A DNA stretch of 64,000 nt from Glandiceps talaboti (GCF_964340395.1 NC_135549.1:34143832-34207831); one strand, 5' to 3'; shown: positions 35,370-49,339, numbered from the stretch's first letter. The notes: generated by a model not told the origin, from the sequence alone. Made by a program: numbers and translations.

Positions 35370-36060
35370 TTTTCGTGAGTTTGAGAGTTGTGCAGTACTA
35401 AGCCATCCAAGTGATCCAATTCCTACATAGTTACTAAAAGAATGTTTGGATGCCCTGATTCTGATTATCACCTCCATGATCAACTGTTCACTATGTAATA
35501 GAGTATGCTCAGACACACAGAAAGATGCAATTGTCACTCCACTCATGAAAAGGTCAGATGCCAGAACTAATCTATCCAATTATAGAGTTGAACGTACAGT
35601 CGGTGCTAGCAAATTATCAAATCATATGCAAAGCAATGCTCCTTTATCTATCAATCAATCAGCATACAGATAATTTCACACTACTGAAAGTGCTCTTTGT
35701 AAAGTTACATCTGACATTTCGGTGTATTGGCCGTCAACAGGTGGCGTTGTTGGTGGTACATGACCTCAGCGCAGCTTTTGATATAATTGATCATAGTATG
35801 TCACTAAAGACAATAGAGAATACGTTTGGACAGCATAGCACATCGCTGAATTGGTTTGCTTCATATCTAGCCAATAGATCTCAACGAGTTTCAGTTTCTG
35901 GAAGTTTATCTAATATTGCTGGTCTCAAGTTTTGTGTTCCACACGGATCCTGCCTTGGACCAGTGCCTTTTACAGCTTATTCTGGTTCTTAATTTAATGC
36001 AATTAATAACCATATGATCAGTTCCTATGGGTATGCTGATGATACGCAGCTACTAAAGGT
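35370..36060 (+). mobile_element. LINE RT fragment, decayed
   Basis: Plus-strand pieces: HPSDPIPT and LLKECLDALILIITSMIN-like pre-RT sequence near 35405-35470; DAIVTPLMKRSDARTNLSNY near 35525; SINQSAYR; VHDLSAAFDIIDHSMSL (motif A) near 35755; FCVPHGSCLGPVPF (motif B, with His for Gln) near 35930; GYADDTQLL (motif C) near 36030. Multiple frame breaks. Probably the second half of the LINE whose endonuclease lies at 33000-33790. Confidence 0.82.
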
Positions 36061-36411
36061 GTTCGCTTGCCTTTAATGGGCCATGAATACAGAACTTCTG
36101 ATGGTTTTATTAGCAAAGGCCAATGACAGACCAACCAATGATTAACTCTGATATTTAAAGAAAGAATTTTGGATTTGAATCATATACGTAGATACATAAC
36201 AATATCGTTCTGTATCAATTTTGGTGCTAAATATTGCCGCAAAACTTTCCTGGCATGTAGAATAAGTTATTACGCAGGGAATTTTCTTGCATTGATTGAG
36301 AAAACTAGTGTGTTTATATCAATTCAAATTCACAATCTAAAGTAGTTTGATTCGATCCAACCAGATATGTATATGTAAATGCTGTTCTTATAAGTCTTAA
36401 AACTCAGCTTT
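36061..36411. other. Unassigned, no gene recognised
   Basis: Between the LINE remnant and the 20/21-bp array; nothing recognised. Confidence 0.4.
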
Positions 36412-37590
36412 AAGATGTCGGCAATGTTATTACAAATGTCATTATTTAGTACAAATGTCGGCAATTTTATTACAAATGTTGTTAGTTTATTACAAATGTC
36501 GTTAGTTTATTACAAATGTGGGCAATTTTATTACAAATGTCATTATTTATTACAAATGTCGGCAGTTTTATTACAAATGTTGTTAGTTTATTACAAAAGT
36601 CGGCAATTTTTTTACAAATGTCGTTAGTTTATTACAAAATGTTGGCAATTGTATTACAAATGTCGTTAGTTTATTACAAATGTGGGCAATTTTATTACAT
36701 ATGTCATTATTTATTACAAATGTGGGCAATTTTATTACAAATGTTTGTTTATTACAAATGTCGGCAATTTTATTACAAATGTCATTATTTAGTACAAATG
36801 TCGGCAGTTTTATTACAAATGTTGTTAGTTTATTACAAATGTCGTTAGTTTATTACAAATGTGGGCAATCTTATTAAAAATGTCATTATTTATTACAAAT
36901 GTCGGCAATTTTATTACAAATGTTAGTTTATTTAAAAAGTCGGCAATTTTATTACAAATGTCGTTAGTTTATTACAAATGTTGGCAATAGTATTACAAAT
37001 GTCGTTAGTTTATTACAAATGTGGGCAATTTTATTACATATGTCATTATTTATTACACATGTGGGCAATTTTATTACAGATGTCATTAGTTTATTACAAA
37101 GTCGGCAATTTTATTACAAATGTGAGCAATTTTATTACAAATGTCGTTAGTTTATTACAAATGTGGGCAATTTTATTACATATGTCATTATTTATTACAA
37201 ATGTCGGCAATTTTATTACAAATGTCATTATTTATTACAAATGTCGGCAGTTTTATTACAAATGTTGTTAGTTTATTACAAATGTCGTTAGTTTATTACA
37301 AATGTGGGCAATTGTATTAAATGTCATTATTTATTACAAATGTGGGCAATTTTATTACAGATGCCATTAGTTTATTACAAAGTCGGCAATTTTATTACAA
37401 ATGTGAGCAATTTTATTACAAATGTGTGCAATTTTATTACAGATGTCATTAGTTTATTACAAATGTGGGCAATTTTATTACATATTTCGGCAGTTTTATT
37501 ACAAATGTCATTAGTTTATTACAAATGTTGGCAATTCTATTACAGATGTCGGCAGTTTTATTACAAATCTCATTAGTCGAATTGCAAAAT
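36412..37590. repeat. 20/21-bp minisatellite
   Basis: Alternating units TATTACAAATGTCGGCAATT(T) and TATTACAAATGTCGTTAGTT, about 57 copies with small deletions. All open frames here are periodic and non-coding. Two copies of the same unit occur far away at 52191-52226. Confidence 0.95.
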
Positions 37591-37644
37591 ATCCCTGGAC
37601 AAAACTCCCACTTAGAATTAAAGACGACTAATAAAGTGTACAAT

Positions 37645-37836
37645 GTCATTCATTCATTCATTCATTCATTCATTCATTCATTCATTCATTCATTCATTCA
37701 TTCATTCATACATTCATTCATTCATTCATTCATTCATTCATCCACTAATTGATTAACTAGTTCTTTCGTTCATTCATTCATTCATTCGTTCGTTTGTACG
37801 TACGTACATACATACATACATACATACATACATACA

Positions 37837-37866
<30 letters not shown>
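37645..37866. repeat. (CATT)n then (CGTA)n/(CATA)n microsatellites
   Basis: CATT array to about 37785, then CGTA passing into CATA to 37866, directly upstream of the Penelope-like remnant. Confidence 0.95.
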
Positions 37867-37867
<1 letters not shown>

Positions 37868-37874
37868 CCATACG

Positions 37875-38455
<581 letters not shown>

Positions 38456-39134
38456 AATAAATAAAGTGGGTATTTACAGTAGCAACCGAAGGTTCATGAT
38501 TGAAATACAACCCCTCAACATGACTCGTATTTCTTGAATTTCCAGAATGTTACGTCTTAATGCTACACTGCCTGTCGTCAACTCAAATCTCAAGAATAGC
38601 TAGTATTAGGAATTCTTTAAATTATGTATAATATCCTTGAGGTAAAGAAATAAACCATGAAAGACTGACACGTATGTCAATATTTCAGGCTGTGTTAATG
38701 TCTTGTTTGGTAGGCTATGTTATCACACGTTTCTTGGGATTTGTAACTATCGAGAAACATGCCTTAAGTACCAAGGGTAAGATTATATTAGCTACGGAAA
38801 GTATGGATGTAGGCAATTATAGAATATTAATTGCGTGGACCGACTCACTAGAGCTAAATGGTTAGCTTAGTATAGACTTGTAATTCTGTCTCCAGGTAGG
38901 AATTTATGTATGCATGCGGTGCATAAAAGTACGAGAGAAGCGAGTAGAGTGAAACGTTTATTAATCCATTGTTGGATGCACTGTGTGGGCGGGTGGTTGG
39001 GTGGGTGGATGACTGTGTGGGTTGGTGGATATGGATAGATTGCTGAATGGACGGATGAGTTGATTAGTGTTTTTGGATAGGAGGTAGGGATGGATACCAG
39101 CCAGATGGATGGCTGGATAGGCGAGTGGGACATT

Positions 39135-39350
39135 AAAGGGGGTGATGTATGTACGTATGTATGTATGTATGTATGTATGTATATAAACTCAGTATATGTA
39201 CTATGTCTATACTGGAGTAAACAGTGCTCAGTACATATGTATGTAGAGCGGTATAAATGACAGTATCAAGGAGGATACACAGGAACCGTTACACAGTGTG
39301 TCACGCTGTTGCGATCATCAGACCACTCTCGGTATAGTTCTATGAAGTTT
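39135..39350 (-). mobile_element. Inverted copy of the hammerhead-bearing terminal repeat
   Basis: Read on minus: a hammerhead-like fold, then ATTTATACCGCTCT, GAGCACTGTTTACTCC, ATACTGAGTTTATATAC and a CATA microsatellite (GTAT on plus, 39146-39182). This follows the order of 23525-23680 (fold, TTACGCTCTG, GAGCACTGTC, ACTCACCGAGTTATATA). Confidence 0.6.
39286..39330 (-). ncRNA. Degenerate hammerhead ribozyme-like motif 3
   Basis: On minus, CTGATGA (complement of 39315-39321), stem II CGC/GCG with AACA loop, then GAC in place of GAA, stem III ACA/TGT with loop CTG, and A at the cleavage position. Stem I is poorly paired. Core damage predicts no activity, but the 3-bp/3-nt stem III geometry is the same as in motifs 1 and 2. 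Confidence 0.5.
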
Positions 39351-39574
39351 CAATTTCAAGTTCAAAAATTCCTTTTCACCTGATATGGGTGCCATTGTGG
39401 AAGTTGGTCAATACATATGTATTTTGATGTCGGCACTTTGATATTAATTCGGAGCGTTTATTGAATAAAATTGTATTGAATTGCCAGAATGTTACATCTT
39501 ATCCTACACTGCCTGTCGTCAACTCAAATCTCAAGAATATCTAGTATTAGGAATTCTTTAAATTGATAAAATTT

Positions 39575-40345
39575 AATAAAAGGGGGGTTGCAAGGACATC
39601 TTTTCAGTGCCATATTCTATACTTAAAAATATGTTTTTTAAACGCACTTCAGAATATTTTTCAGTATTATAGTGTCCATATGCATAGCTTGTAATGCCAT
39701 CTTCTAATAAATACCTCTTATTATCAAAACATGATAAAGAGGTTTTATTGATTTCATAACTAACCAAATTATGGTTAATACTTCTAATTGTTTTCATTGT
39801 GTGATACGTCTGCTTATTATTTAACAATGCATCTGCATAATTATTATGTTTTTATGTTATTTTTAATAACACTCTTTTGTATTCCTTTAGCTGTCTTACC
39901 ACCTTTATCATTATTTCTTATATATAAATACATTTTAGAACATAAACAAACAAATTCTTTGATAGGGACTCCTGATGTTTCATCTTTGAAATTTCATAGT
40001 ACCTGTTTATTTGTATTATCATAAAATGCTGAATCTATAGGGTATGCTGAATTGTCAAATTTATTTCTATCATCCACTGATCCTTATTGAGGTCCTCAGT
40101 TTTAATTTCATACACCAAACTGTGTCAGTAAATAAGTTTAGCATTATCATATTTCTTAAGTATGTAGTTATACTGGAAGGCTAACATTAGTGCCTTAGAG
40201 AGGTCAAGGTAAAACTGGCTTACTTAGTATGAGACGTTCTGTGACTTGCACTACTACAAGGCTTTTTAACAAAAAATATTTTACTACTTAGATATGTAGG
40301 TTTTGAGGTGTATTTCAACAAGTGTTTTTCATTAGTGATTAACTT
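39575..40345 (-). pseudogene. Second fossil type B DNA polymerase (Polinton/Maverick-type), C-terminal half
   Basis: Minus-strand pieces, high to low coordinates: KLITNEKHLLKYTSKPTYLS near 40320, DLSKALMLAFQYNYI near 40190, KYDNAKLIY followed by a TGA (40125-40127) at motif C and then SLVYEIKTEDL, KFDNSAYPIDS near 40040, KTAKGIQKSVIKNN near 39890, and MKTIRSINHNLVSYEINK with YLLEDGITSYAYGH near 39700-39800. The order matches the palm-to-C-terminus of Polinton-type PolB. It is distinct in sequence from the copy at 31.1-32.9 kb. The stop at the catalytic motif and other breaks make it dead. Its upstream part is replaced by the 31-bp array starting at 40346. Confidence 0.8.
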
Positions 40346-42671
40346 AACATCCACTCTCTATAAGTCTAAGTATCAATAAGCCTATCTCCAATAAGTCTGA
40401 GGTTCAATAAGTCTATCTTCTAAAGGTCTAAGTTTCAATAAGTCTATCTCTAATAAGTTTAGGTTTTAATATATCTATCTTCTATGAGTCGAAGTTTCAA
40501 TAAGTCTATCTTCTATAAGTCTAAGTTTCAATACGTCTATCTTCTATAGCTCTAAGTTTAAATATGTCTATCTTCTATAAGTCTAAGTTTCAATATGTCT
40601 ATCTTCTATAAGTCTAAGTTTCAATAAGTCAATCTTCTATAGGTCTAAGTTTCAATAAGTCTATCTTCTATACGTCTAAGTTTCAATAAATGTATCTTCT
40701 ATTATTCCAAGTTTCAATAAGTATATTTTCTATAGGTCCAAGTTTCAATACGTGTAACTTCTATAATTCTAAGTTTCAATAAGTCTATCTCCAATAAGTC
40801 TAAGTTTCAATAAGTCTATATTCTATGAGTCTAAGTTTCAAGTCTATCTTCTATAGGTCTAAGTTTCAATATGTCTATCTTCTATGAGTCTAAGTTTCAA
40901 TAAGTCTATATTCTATAGGTCTAAGTTTCAATATGTCTTTCTTCTATAAGTCTAAGATTCAATACGTCTATCTCTAATAAGTCTAAGTTTCAATAAGTCT
41001 ATCTTCTATAATTCTAAGATTCAATAAGTCTATCTCTAATAAGTCTCAGTTTCAATAAATGTATCTTCTATAGGTCTAAGTTTCAATAAGTCTATCTCCA
41101 ATAAGTCTAAGTTTTAATAAGTCTATCTTCTATGAGTCTAAGTTTCAAGTCTATCTTCTATAGGTCTAAGTTTCAATAAGTCTATCTTCTAAAGGTCTAA
41201 GTTTCAATTAGTCTATCTTCTAAAGGTCTAAGTTTCAATAAGTCTATCTTCTATAAGTCTAAGTTTCAATAAGTCTATCTTCTATAATTATAAGTTTCAA
41301 TAAGTCTATCTTCTATAATTATAAGTTTCAATAAGTCTATCTTCTATAAGTTTAAGTTTCAATAAGTCTATCTTCTATAATTATAAGTTTAAATATGTCT
41401 ATCTTCTATAGGTCTAAGTTTCAATAAGTCTATCTTCTATAGGTCTACGTTTCAATATGTCTATCTTCTATAGGTCTGAGTTTCAATAAGTCTATCTTCT
41501 ATAAGTCTAAGTTTCAATAAGTCTATCTTCTATAGGTCTACGTTTCAATATGTCTATCTTCTATAGGTCTGAGTTTCAATAAGTCTATCTTCTATAAGTC
41601 TAAGTTTCAATAAGTCTATCTTCTATAAGTCTACGTTTCAATAAGTCTATCTTCTATAGGTCTACGTTTCAATATGTCTATCTTCTATAGGTCTGAGTTT
41701 CAATAAGTCTATCTTCTATAAGTCTAAGTTTCAATAAGTCTATCTTCTATAGGTCTACGTTTCAATATGTCTATCTTCTATAGGTCTGAGTTTCAATAAG
41801 TCTATCTTCTATAAGTCTAAGTTTCAATAAGTCTATCTTCTATAAGTCTACGTTTCAATAAGTCTATCTTCTATAGGTCTACGTTTCAATAAGTCTATCT
41901 TCTATAGGTCTAAGTTTCAATAATTCTATCTTCTATTATTCCAAGTTTCAATAACTATATTTTCTATAGGCCCAAGTTTCAATAAGTTTAACTTCTATAA
42001 TTCTAAGTTTCAATAAGTCTATCTCCAATAAGTCTAAGTTTCAATAAGTCTATATTCTGTGAGTCTAAGTTTCAAGTCTATCTTCTATAGATGTCTGAGT
42101 TTCAATTTGTCTATCTTCTATGAGTCTAAGTTTCAAGTCTATCTTCTATAATTCTAAGTTTAAATATGTCTATCTTCTATAAGTCTAAGTTTCAATGAGT
42201 CTATTTTCTATAATTCTAAGTTTCAATAAGTCTATCTTCTATAATTCTAAGATTCAGTAAGTCAATCTTCTGTAGGTCTGAGTTTCAATAAGTATATTTT
42301 CTATAGGTCTAAAGTTCAATAAATTTAACATCTATAATTTTAAGTTTCAATAAGTCTATCTCCAATAAGTCTAAGTTTCAATAAGTCTATCTTCTATGAG
42401 TCTAAGTTTCAAGTCTATCTTCTATAATTCTAAGTTTCAATAAGTCTATCTTCTAAAGGTCTAAGTTTCAATAAGTCTACTTCTATGAGTCTTAGTTTCA
42501 ATAACTATCTTCTATAATTCTAAGATTCAATATGTCTATCTTCTATAGGTCTAAGTTTCAATAAGTCTATCTTCCATAATTCTAAGTTTCAATAAGTCTA
42601 TCTTCTATAGGTCTACGTTTCAATAAGTCTATCTTCTATAATTCTAAGTTTCAATAAGTCTATCTCCTATA
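40346..42671. repeat. 31-bp satellite array (about 75 copies)
   Basis: Unit TAAGTTTCAATAAGTCTATC plus TTCTATAGGTC. Period 31 bp is exact over long stretches (for example starts at 41229 and 41260). A higher-order repeat of 217 bp (7 units) is visible around 41442-41900. The array is interrupted by a transposon at 42672 and resumes briefly at 45180. Confidence 0.97.
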
Positions 42672-42863
42672 GGCTGCTTTCACAAAAACTTGTTGGGGGG
42701 GGGGTCGGGAGATTTTAGGGGGGACTTGAACATATATGGATAGTGTGTGGGGGTACCTGAAAAAATGTTATGGGTCGTAGGGGGGGGTACCTGAAAATAA
42801 ATTGACATCATGACTTTTCAAACATGGGAAAATAAGCTTTTAAAATGTTGGTCTTCCTTTTTC

Positions 42864-42916
<53 letters not shown>

Positions 42917-45179
42917 AAGCAGCAGCTACAAACAACAGTTGCTCACAAGTTAGTAAAATGAAAAACAAAAAGTCAAATTTTAATTTTCTTTTAATAAACT
43001 GTTAATGTAATGATAAATTGAAATGGGCGAATTGAGTGGTACAGATTGGTTTTTGTCTGAAAATACCAGTGTCTTTCATGTACACTACTATATACTGAAA
43101 TTTGGTTTATTTAATGTGTGAAATTACCTTTACACTGTACTGAAAATATTCTTTGTGACATGATTGTGTTTTGGTTTGTTGTTATCACAATGATATGTAA
43201 ATTCTTACTAGTATTAAATGACAGACACATATGACAGACAACATTTTACATTTGCAGCTCTTGGAAGTTTAAAAAAAAAGAGTTGGAAAAGGTTCATCTC
43301 AGCCTGCCATCAAAATGTAAAAGATGCACCTGCACTAAAACATACTTGACAAGTATCCAAAACTTCTGTGCAAGGTATTTTTTCATCCTATAGATATGAC
43401 TATAATTTTCAACATAAACTTTTAATAACACATTCTAAATATTTCCTAAAATTAGCATATTGGCAACGTCTGCTACATGTGAAACAGAAGACAATATCTC
43501 ACAAGCTGAGTTAACAGAGAAAAAGTAAAATAAGTTTTTTGCACATACTTTTCAACTTTGCATGAATATACTATTACTTGTAAATATAAAGATAAATAAA
43601 TACACTTTGACACTATATGGATGTATTCTCAACACCATTAACAAGAGATGATGGTAGTGAAAGACCACCAGATGACTTCCAATCTCGTGCACAACTAAAA
43701 CACCTGTATAGTAAAGGGTTAGTGTCAAGTAAAAATGTTGAGAAACTTGACGAATTGAGCAAGATACTGTGTCAAGAAAGAGATATTAAAGGGAGCAATC
43801 CTTCATTCAGAACAACAGAAAACACTTGCCTCTATGAGGGAAAGAAAAAGAATGAAAGAAAGGGAGCAACGTGCTGAAAAAAAATTGATGAATATGACAG
43901 GGATGCGCTTGTCAGAAACGGTGACATTTCCAAATTGAATTTGAAAGAACTTGATAAGTACCTTTCCAACTCTGAAATTCCAGCTGTGGCAGGAATGCAC
44001 AAAATAGACAAAGTTGAGGTTGTAAGACGCCACTATTATCAATCTAAAGAAAATGGGAGTGATTTGTCATCTGATGACAGTGACAGTGAGAATGATGATA
44101 CAGCTAGTTCCAACTGTAATGAAGTTGAAGGAGAAATTGAGTCTGATGATGATGATGACAATGCCGTGTTTATATACACAAGATCTGGAAGGAGAGCTAC
44201 CACTTGGAAATCAAAAACTTAAATAAACACATTCTGAGACTTTGTTTAAAATCTGCATTCACCTTTGTAATCTAACGTCAAAACCAGTCCAATAATCAGG
44301 CTCTTACAAGGTAATTGTATTACCAGGTTCATTAAGATATACTTTTTTTTACTATGATAATAGGGCCATCTTAATTATCATTACCACTAATATATATCAC
44401 TTGATTCCTATTCTGTTAGATGAAATGTGGCTGTCATTTTTGAGTCATGCATTTATTTTCTTTTGACGTTATATTGAACTAATTTACATCAAACAAGAAC
44501 GGGATACATGGCAATGCATTTTATTAGGAGTTTTTTCAGTGTTATTTAGACCAATTTGATTTCTTTTAGCACACATTTAGGAAACTGAACTGGAACAATA
44601 CAGTATAAAACTCTCTTTAGATAATATGTGCATCACAATATTTGCAAATACAACTAAAATGACGTTCAACTGTAACACTACTAGTATAATGTACTAATAC
44701 AATATTGAACAGAAAACAAAGACTCAGTTGGTCTGCTGATCATTTTACAAGTAGAGTTATTCAAAGTGTAATTCATTTACAAGTATATGTTGTTTTTTGG
44801 AAAGGCAATGCACTGGTTAACATAACATTTTGTTTTAACTGGTGTTTGTGTATGTATATACACACAATATACAAATTGATGACATATATAATGGACAAAG
44901 TTGGTATTAAGTGTATTATGTACAGTTTTGTACTTGGTATGGAATGTTAACGCACAGGAAGAGTATTCCAAAAAAAATTTATTCGGGTGGGGGATACTTG
45001 AAAATTTATTCGGGTAGTGGGGGTACTTGAATTATTTGGGGCTTTGGCAGGGGGGGGGGTACTTGAAAAAATTTGGAATATGGCAGGGGGATACTTGAAA
45101 AAAAATTAGGCTTTTACAAAAAATCTCCTCCCCACCATCCCCCCCCCCCCCCCCCCAACAATTTTTTGTGAAAGCAGCC
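42672..45179. mobile_element. 2508-bp TIR DNA transposon nested in the 31-bp array
   Basis: The left end GGCTGCTTTCACAAAAACTT (42672) and right end, whose reverse complement begins GGCTGCTTTCACAAAAAATT (ending 45179), form TIRs of about 40 bp including a poly-G tract. ATA precedes the left end (42669-42671) and follows the right end (45180-45182), a 3-bp target-site duplication. Joining the flanks restores a perfect satellite unit (CTATAGGTCTAAG). Subterminal G-run plus TAC(C/T)TGAAA motifs recur at both ends in direct orientation. Inside are a (CAA)n microsatellite (42866-42917) and an ORF region at 43617-44222. A superfamily cannot be assigned; 3-bp duplications occur in PIF/Harbinger, CACTA and Academ groups. 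Confidence 0.85.
43617..44222 (+). pseudogene. Acidic, SAP-like ORF inside the TIR transposon, frameshifted
   Basis: Two frames join near 43800. The first gives HLYSKGLVSSKNVEKLDEL and so on. The second continues EQQKTLASMRERKRMKERE and a YDRDALVRNGDISKLNLKEL segment, then a LNLKELDKYLSNSEIP helix pair (SAP-like), an Asp/Ser/Glu-rich stretch and a basic RSGRRATTW end before the TAA at 44220-44222. Similar C-terminal tails are found in uncharacterised transposon-linked proteins of marine invertebrates. It may be the C-terminus of this element's protein; no catalytic domain is visible. A pyrimidine-rich acceptor-like CATTTGCAG at about 43256 could precede an exon. Confidence 0.45.
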
Positions 45180-45254
45180 ATAGGTCTAAGTTTCAATAAG
45201 GCTCTTTTCAATTCTAGTGTAATTAACACTATTGTAAAGTGTGGCACTGTCTAA
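45180..45254. repeat. Residual 31-bp satellite and junction
   Basis: ATAGGTCTAAGTTTCAATAA resumes the interrupted array for about one unit, then passes into unique sequence and the 22-bp array. Confidence 0.85.
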
Positions 45255-47190
45255 TTACCATTCATTGATGTTTCAGTTACCATCCACTGATGTTCTACTT
45301 AGCATCCACTGATATTCTACTTAGCATCCATTGATGTTCTACTTAGCATCCACTGATGTTCTACTTAGCATCCACTGATATTCTACTTAGCATCCACTGA
45401 TATTCTACTTAGCATCCATTGATGTTCTACTTAGCATCCACTGATATTATACTTAGCATCCATTGATGTTCTACTTAGCATCCACTGATGTTCTACTTAG
45501 CATCCATTGATGTTCTACTTAGCATCCACTGATATTATACTTAGCATCCACTGATATTCTACTTAGCATCCACTGATGTTCTACTTAGCATCCACTGATA
45601 TTCTACTTAGCATCCACTGATATTCTACTTAGCATCCACTGATATTATACTTAGCATCCATTGATGTTCTACTTAGCATCCATTGATGTTCTACTTAGCA
45701 TCCATTGATGTTCTACTTAGCATCCACTGATATTCTACTTAGCATCCATTGATGTTCTACTTAGCATCCACTGATGTTCTACTTAGCATCCACTGATATT
45801 CTACTTAGCATCCACTGATATTCTACTTAGCATCCACTGATATTCTACTTAGCATCCACTGATATTCTACTTAGCATCCACTGATATTCTACTTAGCATC
45901 CACTGATATTCTACTTAGCATCCACTGATATTCTACTTAGCATCCATTGATATTCTACTTAGCATCCATTGGTGTTCTAGTTACCATCCATTGATGTTTT
46001 AGTTAGCATCCATTGATGTTTTAGTTAGCATCCATTGATGTTCTAGTTAGCATCCATTGATGTTATAGTTACCATCCATTGATTTTATAGTTAGCATCCA
46101 TTGATTTTATAGTTAGCATCCATTGATTTTATAGTTAGCATCCATTGATTTTATAGTTAGCATCCATTGATTTTATAGTTACCATTCATTGATGTTCTAG
46201 TTACCATCCATTGATTTTATAGTTAGCATCCATTGATGTTCTAGTTATCATTCATTGATGTTTTAGTTAGCATCTATTGATTTTATAGTTATCATTCATT
46301 GATGTTTTAGTTAGCATCTATTGATTTTATAGTTATCATTCATTGATATTCTACTTAGCATCTATTGATGTTCTAGTTAGCTATCACTGCTGTTCTAGTT
46401 ATCATTCATTGATGTTTTAGTTACCATCCATTGATGTTTTAGTTAGCATCTATTGATTTTATAGTTAGCATCCATTGGTGTTCTAGTTAGCATTCAGCGA
46501 CGTTATGTAGTTAGCATCCATTTGATATTATAGTTAGCAGCCATTGATGTTCTAGTAAGCATCCATTGCTGTTAAAGTTAGCATCCATTTATGTTAAAGT
46601 TAGCATCCATTTATGTTATAGTTAGCATCCATTGATGTTATAGTTAGCATCCATTGATGTTCTAGTTAGCATCCATCGATGTTATAGTTAGCATTAATTC
46701 ATGTTATAGTGAGTATCCATTGATGTTCTAGTTAGCTATCACTGCTGTTCTAGCTGGCATCCATTGATGTTCTAGTTACCATCCATTGATGTTATAGTTA
46801 GCATCTAATGACATTCTAGTAAGCATCCTCTGATTTTCTTGTCATCATGCACTGATGGTCGCGTTAGCATCCATGGATCACTGACGCTCTAGTAAGCATC
46901 CATTGATGTTATAGTTAACATCCATTGAAGTTATAGTTACCATCCATTGATGTTATAGTTAGCATTCATTGATGTTCTAGTTAGCATCCATCGATGTTCT
47001 AGTTACCATCCATTGATGTTCTAGTTAACATCCATTGATGTTTTAGTTAGCATGCATTGATGTTATAGTTAGCATTCATTGATGTTCCAGTTAGCATCCA
47101 TTGATGTTATAGTTAGCATCCATGGATGTTATAGTTAACATTCGTTGATGTTACATTAATGTTATAGTTAGCATCCTCTGATGTTGTAGT
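45255..47190. repeat. 22-bp satellite array (about 85 copies)
   Basis: Unit CATCCACTGATATTCTACTTAG in the first part (to about 45960) and CATCCATTGATGTTCTAGTT with AG in the second. The first part is much more homogeneous; the second is diverged, with several 1-6 bp indels. Confidence 0.97.
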
Positions 47191-49022
<1,832 letters not shown>

Positions 49023-49108
49023 TTTCTATACGTCATATAGTCTTATTAGACATGGTTACGAGTGTCACTGTCATGGGGCAAACTTCATCTTTAGTACGTA
49101 ATTGGTTA

Positions 49109-49228
49109 TCATCTAAGTTTCTGTTTCTCCATTAGCTTCCGTTCTATCGTATCTTTCCGGTACTGTGTCCAATTGTTCTGGGTTTGAAGTAAATGATGCA
49201 GCCGATCGTCAGTAGGCAGTTCACTCTC
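49109..49228 (-). CDS. Spliced unknown gene, exon 6 (terminal)
   Basis: The acceptor CTATTTATCTATTTCTAAAG (pyrimidine-rich, on minus, ending at 49229) is followed by 39 codons in phase 0, then a TGA at 49109-49111. The peptide begins ESELPTDDRLHHLLQTQNNW and ends in a charged, helix-prone KDTIERKLMEKQKLR, possibly a short coiled coil. An alternative upstream acceptor (TTTTCTTTCAG) would extend it by about 13 codons in the same frame. Phase matches exon 5, which ends in phase 0. Confidence 0.6.
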   Translation of the reverse strand, partial: ESELPTDDRLHHLLQTQNNWTQYRKDTIERKLMEKQKLR

Positions 49229-49339
49229 CTTTAGAAATAGATAAATAGAGGTAGAATTACATGTATTCTGAAAGAAAACGAGACGCCATACCATGTTGTA
49301 ACTGAATTACTTAACGATCACTTAAAAAGCCATGAGTAT

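Larger units (their letters stand above)
38536..39564. repeat. Pair of about 90-bp direct repeats flanking 850 bp
   Basis: Copies at 38536-38625 and 39476-39564 share CACTGCCTGTCGTCAACTCA, AATCTCAAGAATA and TAGTATTAGGAATTCTTTAA, with a few substitutions. Between them lie AT-rich DNA and the inverted hammerhead repeat. They could be pseudo-LTR-like ends or an old segmental duplication. Confidence 0.75.

Noticed and set aside
36412-37590. Several open frames of 65-110 codons
   Set aside because: All are translations of the 20/21-bp satellite.
40346-47190. CRISPR-like appearance of regularly spaced repeats
   Set aside because: Units are contiguous without unique spacers, and the genome is eukaryotic; these are satellites.
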